Shown here piece after piece: positions 60,543 to 64,000 of a DNA stretch of 64,000 nt. A model generated the notes under the pieces. It did no database searches and was not told the DNA's origin. It saw only the letters and a list, made by a program, of their open reading frames with translations. The position numbers were made by a program, and so were the translations under genes. Source of the DNA: Hoplostethus atlanticus. Taxonomy: Eukaryota; Chordata; Actinopteri; Trachichthyiformes; Trachichthyidae. Location of the stretch: assembly GCA_034670405.1 (NCBI GenBank), contig JAXDDX010000003.1, forward strand, positions 2,478,501 through 2,542,500, given 5' to 3'. Numbering within the stretch: the stretch's first letter is position 1; the number at the start of each line of letters is the position of its first letter.

Positions 60543-62047
60543 ATGGACAAGCACAGATTTTATGGCAAATCCTGCACCCAGCTCAGCGCTGACAACATCC
60601 GTGGCCGTCGGCCCGACTTGGCAGGTCAGCGGTCAACAGCTCCAGCCCCGAGGGAATCCGTGGCTGATTCCCAGGCTTCTCCGATGGCTTCTTCCTCCAG
60701 AGCACCAGAGCCTACCTCCCGTGACTCCAGCCCAGACTACTCTTCCCCAGATGAGGAGATGGACTCCACTGAGTCTGACACTGAAACTGCCAGTGAAGCC
60801 TAGGTGCCCCCACCAAGTTCAGACAGTTCAGACTCTGGTGATGATGATGATGATGGTGGACTGGAGAATGGTTTGTGGTCCAAGGATGGGGAAATCAGTT
60901 GGTCTGGCACTGCTGATGTCATGCGGCGTTATGTCCTCCCTGTAATCCCCCAGCCAGGTCCAACTCGATTTGCAACTGCCCGGATGAAGGACATTGAATC
61001 CACATGGAATTTACTGATGACAGAGAAAATCATGCAGGAGATTTTGAAAAATACAAACCTCCAGGGCAAAGCCCTGGAAATATGTGGAGGAGACAGAGCT
61101 GAGAGCTTTCTTGGGGCTTCTGCTGCTCGCCGGTGTTTACCGCTCCAGAGGTGAGAGCGTGCGGTCGTTGTGGGATGAACAAACAGGTCGGACGGTTTTT
61201 CGAGCAACAATGTCACAGTTCAGATTCGAAGAACTGATGCAGGCAATCCGTTTTGATGACAGGCTCACCCGGCCTAGGCGATTGAAGTTCTCCAGGTTAG
61301 CTGCCATTGAGCCACTCTGGGGGATGTGGGTGCATCAGCTGCAGATTCTCTTCAATCCAGGCATCGACATCACAATTGATGAGCAGCTCCTGTCGTTCCG
61401 AGGCAGATGTAAGTTTCGTCAATATATGCCGCAAAAGCCAGCTAAATATGGCTTGAAGATCTGGGCAGCGTGCGACGCAAAGACCTTATACGCCTGGAAA
61501 ATGGATCCATATACCGGCAAGCAGGGGAGTGTTAGAGAGGTGGGGCAGGGCCAAAGGGTGGTCCTCCAGCTGATGGAGGGACTGCAGGGGCACACAGTCA
61601 CCTGTGACAATTTCTTCACCAGTTACCAGCTGGGTGTGGATTTACTCAAGCAAAAGAATGCCATGGTTGGCACTATACGAAAAAACAAGAGGGAGCTTCC
61701 CCCTCAGCTCCTGAAGATTGGCGAGAGGCAGCCCCAGTCCTCCTTCTTTGCACACACTGAGACCCACACCATTGTCTCCTACCTGCCCAAAAAAAGAAAA
61801 AATGTGCTCCTGATGTCGACAAAGCACAGGGAGGCCGCAGTGAGTGACGAGGCTGGCCAAAAGCCCATCATCATCACCGACTACAATGAGAATAAAGGGG
61901 GAGTCGATAACCTGGACAAGCAATGCAAACAGGGGCTTTTGCTCAGTTTGCCACAAAAGAGTGTCAATCTGCTGCGCCATGTGCGGGCGCCATGTTTGCA
62001 GGGAGCACTGGTCTCCTGTGTGCACACCGTGCACTGACGGACATTAG
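60543..62047 (+). pseudogene. piggyBac transposase pseudogene (element 2)
   Basis: The start at 60543 opens an acidic, Ser/Asp-rich N-terminus to an in-frame TAG at 60801-60803. The frame continues (SDSGDDDDDGG, then VIPQPGPTRFA) to about 61075, where the frame changes. The catalytic part (61084-62037) shows the DDE-type acidic residues: Asp 99 in ITIDEQL, Asp 175 in TCDNFFTS, and Asp 275/278 in KGGVDNLDK. About 100 residues that normally follow are deleted. The Cys/His-rich tail then appears in another frame (GFCSVCHKRVSICCAMCGRH, about 61928-61987) and ends at 62047. One stop, one frameshift and one deletion make it inactive. Confidence 0.9.
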
Positions 62048-62062
62048 ACACACACACACACA

Positions 62063-62101
<39 letters not shown>
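62048..62101. repeat. (CA)n microsatellite after the transposase stop
   Basis: A CA run of about 54 bp with one interruption, directly following the transposase tail. Confidence 0.95.
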
Positions 62102-62103
<2 letters not shown>

Positions 62104-62168
62104 TTTTCCCTCGTTCTTCTCGCTGGGGTTAAGGTGATGTCTGTTTTGATGAATTTGTAATTCTCTTT

Positions 62169-62319
62169 AATTTTACAAAACTGCATGGAGTTTGCTGCAG
62201 AAAAACGGGAAATAAAAGGCAAAATCTTTTATTCACTTTAATTTAAAGGGGGGGTCAAAAAATGTGGTTATAATGGAAGTCTATGGTACAAATCTTGTAG
62301 TTAACAGTCCCAACGTAAC
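62169..62319 (-). repeat. Internal inverted repeat of piggyBac 2, right arm
   Basis: Reverse complement of 59883-60035 with few mismatches. Its outer part, CAGTCCCAACGTAAC, occurs again at 63917-63931 beside the true right end. Confidence 0.85.
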
Positions 62320-62456
62320 TTTTTTTTTCAATCTGACATTATACAAAAAGTAATAATGCACCAAAATCAATCTTCTCACTTATTATTCAGATGGGTCAGC
62401 CGGTGATACTAATAATAATCAAAGTCAAATTTGTTTTTAGAATATTGAATTATAGA

Positions 62457-63686
62457 TTCAAGATTCAAGATTCAAGATTCAAGATTCAAGAACTTTATTT
62501 GTCACATACACACACGGGGTGTGTAGTGAAATGAAAAAGTGGCAATGCTCAACGGGAATGTGCAAAAGGCAACAGTACACAGTATTTACAATAAAAAAAC
62601 AACACAATATTTACAGTATTACAGTAATTACAGTAAGAGCTCTTATATAAAAAAAACAACACAATATATACAGTAAGAGCACTTTGGAAATGAAAATATA
62701 GTAGTAAGGGAAATTGTATGAATGTAATATACTATAAATTATGTGTAGTCTTTACCTAAGTGTGTGTGTGCATAAGAGGGGCAGTGTGTGTGTCTTGGTG
62801 GGGGCCCTGGTGAGGTCAGAGTTCACAGTCCTGATGGCCTGAGGAAAGAAACTCCGTCTCAGTCTCTCTGTTTTGGCAGCGTGACTACGGAGGCGCTTGC
62901 CTGACCGCAGCAGCTGAAACAGTCCGTTGTTGGGGTGGTGAGGATCCTTCATGATCCTGCAGGCTCTGGTTCTGCACCTCCTGGTGTACAAGTCCTGCAG
63001 GGTGGGGAGTGTAGTTCCAATAGTGCGCTCGGCCGAACGCACTACTCTCTGCAGAGCCTTCCTGTCCTGAGCGGAGCTGCTGCCAAACCAGGCAGTGATG
63101 CTTCCTGTCAGGATGCTCTCCACAGCTCCAGAGTAGAAGGACTGAAGGATCCTCCGGGAGACTTTGAATTTCCTCAGCTGCCTGAGGTGGTAAAGGCGCT
63201 GCCTCGCCTTTCTCACCAGAGTGTCAGTGTGTGTGGACCATGTCAGATCTTCGGTGATGTGGACTCCCAGGTATTTATACCTGCTCACCCTCTCCACAGT
63301 ATTCCCATTAATCCCCAATGGTGAGTACGTCCTCTGTTGTTGTGTCCTCCTAAAGTCCACAATCAGCTCCTTAGTTTTGGTGACATTCAGGAGGAGGCTG
63401 TTGTCCTGGCACCAGAGTGACAGATCAGCAACTTCCTCCAGGTAGGCCTTCTCGTCGTTGTTGGAGATCAGGCCCACCACCACTGTGTCATCCGCAAACT
63501 TAATGATGGTGTTGGAGCTGAACCTGGCCACACAGTCATGTGTGTACAGGGAGTACCATAGGGGGCTGAGGACGCAACCCTGGGGGGATCCTGTGTTCAG
63601 GGTGAGGGGGTTGGAGGTGTGTCTACCCACCCTGACCACCTGGGGCCTGGCGGTCAGGAAGTCCAGGATCCAGGCACACAGGGGGT
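62457..63686 (-). mobile_element. L2-type LINE copy C, nested in piggyBac 2
   Basis: Minus-strand copy with a five-unit tail of the 7-bp repeat GATTCAA (62457-62490) at its left. The body is very similar to copy A and is truncated at 63685. At the truncation point a 16-bp inverted copy of its own 5' sequence follows (63687-63702). It interrupts the right part of piggyBac 2, so it is younger than that element. Confidence 0.9.
62752..63639 (-). pseudogene. L2-type LINE reverse transcriptase, C-terminal part, open (copy C)
   Basis: A 295-residue open frame that starts inside the reverse transcriptase, before [21 protein letters not shown]. It keeps the catalytic [12 protein letters not shown] box, [17 protein letters not shown] and the C-terminal [12 protein letters not shown] region. 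Over the shared length it differs from copy A at only a handful of residues. It lacks the endonuclease and the first third of the polymerase, so it is dead on arrival. Confidence 0.9.
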
Positions 63687-63702
63687 GTGTGCCTGGATCC
63701 TG
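63664..63702. repeat. 16-bp fold-back at the LINE 5' junction
   Basis: CAGGATCCAGGCACAC (63664-63679) and its perfect reverse complement (63687-63702) surround a 7-nt spacer at the point where the LINE copy ends. Confidence 0.95.
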
Positions 63703-63936
63703 TGTATTTTAGTGTATTTTTCAAAAAAGCGGTTAGTGGTATATGATCAAAACTGGCATCTAAAGGGTTAATTTTTAATTGTGATTAATTAAATCATGAT
63801 ATAAATTAAACAAGAACCCCTTCATGAAAAAAATGGGGAAAAAATTGTGGAAAAATATTAATAATATTCATAATTTTATTGCAGTTTAACGTTCAAAATA
63901 CAAATCTTGTAGTTAACAGTCCCAACGTAACTTTTT
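63703..63936. other. Right-hand interior of piggyBac 2
   Basis: AT-rich non-coding sequence between the LINE and the right end. It carries a third copy of the 33-bp subterminal motif (63899-63931). Confidence 0.7.
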
Positions 63937-63958
63937 CTTAGCAGGGCATAAGGGTTAA

Positions 63959-64000
63959 GTTAAATCTTCACTCCCACCTCCCTTTCCCTGCATGTTTAAA
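63959..64000. other. Flanking DNA to window end
   Basis: Short flank after the TTAA; nothing recognisable. Confidence 0.6.

Larger units (their letters stand above)
59706..63954 (+). mobile_element. piggyBac-family transposon 2 with a nested LINE
   Basis: The ends CCCTTATGCCCTGTTAAG (59706-59723) and CTTAGCAGGGCATAAGGG (63937-63954) are inverted repeats with one mismatch. TTAA follows on the right (63955-63958). On the left the matching tetramer is TGAA, one base off TTAA. Inside lies a second, longer inverted repeat (59883-60035 against 62169-62319) around the transposase region, then LINE copy C. The element is 4,249 bp, of which about 1.2 kb is the LINE. Confidence 0.85.

Overview
The window looks like a stretch of teleost fish nuclear genome. 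It has very dense (CA/GT)n, (GA/CT)n and tetranucleotide microsatellites, and fish-type mobile elements: a Tc1-like element, two piggyBac elements, an L2-type LINE subfamily with near-identical copies, Tx1/L1 and R2-like LINE relics, tRNA-headed SINEs, Ty3/gypsy and solo LTRs, and a hAT MITE. No bacterial gene organisation is present. I could not identify any host protein-coding gene with confidence; the window reads as intergenic or deep-intronic DNA. The only host-type gene I support is a tRNA-Gly(CCC) at 5157-5227 (minus strand), and even that could be a retro-copy.

Layout. 1-5.2 kb: Tc1-like relic (1600-3930) with long inverted repeats, a scrambled transposase and a nested SINE fragment, then a complete-looking tRNA-headed SINE lying 11 bp downstream of the tRNA-Gly. 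5.2-8.7 kb: AT-rich, no gene. 8.7-9.8 kb: R2-like LINE fragment between 13-bp direct repeats. 12.0-13.6 kb: piggyBac element 1 with perfect 17-bp inverted ends, TTAA on both sides and a 107-bp (GT)n inside. 15.4-17.6 kb: an unassigned DNA transposon with 26-bp inverted ends, an acidic ORF, a nested retroposon end and a 35-bp hairpin. 21.1-22.3 kb: Tx1-like LINE relic. 26.5-27.4 kb: a tiny retroposed tail with 15-bp target duplications, then a gypsy relic. 34.4-34.9 kb: solo LTR with a 5-bp target duplication. 38.4-39.8 kb: L2-type LINE copy A. 41.8-44.9 kb: retroposon end, candidate solo LTR, and a LINE fragment with a SINE nested in it. 46.3-47.6 kb: LINE copy B (3' end only) followed by an L1 relic. 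48-48.8 kb: divergent promoter-like segment. 49.4-50.3 kb: hAT MITE and a Harbinger-like remnant. 51.0-51.3 kb: Asp/Asn-codon-rich tract. 56.2-56.6 kb: third copy of the retroposon end. 59.7-63.95 kb: piggyBac element 2 with a damaged transposase and nested LINE copy C.

These genes do not form a pathway; they record successive insertions. Nesting gives relative ages: the SINE at 44009-44269 is younger than the LINE it split, LINE copy C is younger than piggyBac 2, and a retroposon end is younger than the unassigned transposon. The near-identical ORFs of LINE copies A and C point to the most recent activity. All boundaries and family calls were made by eye, without database searches.
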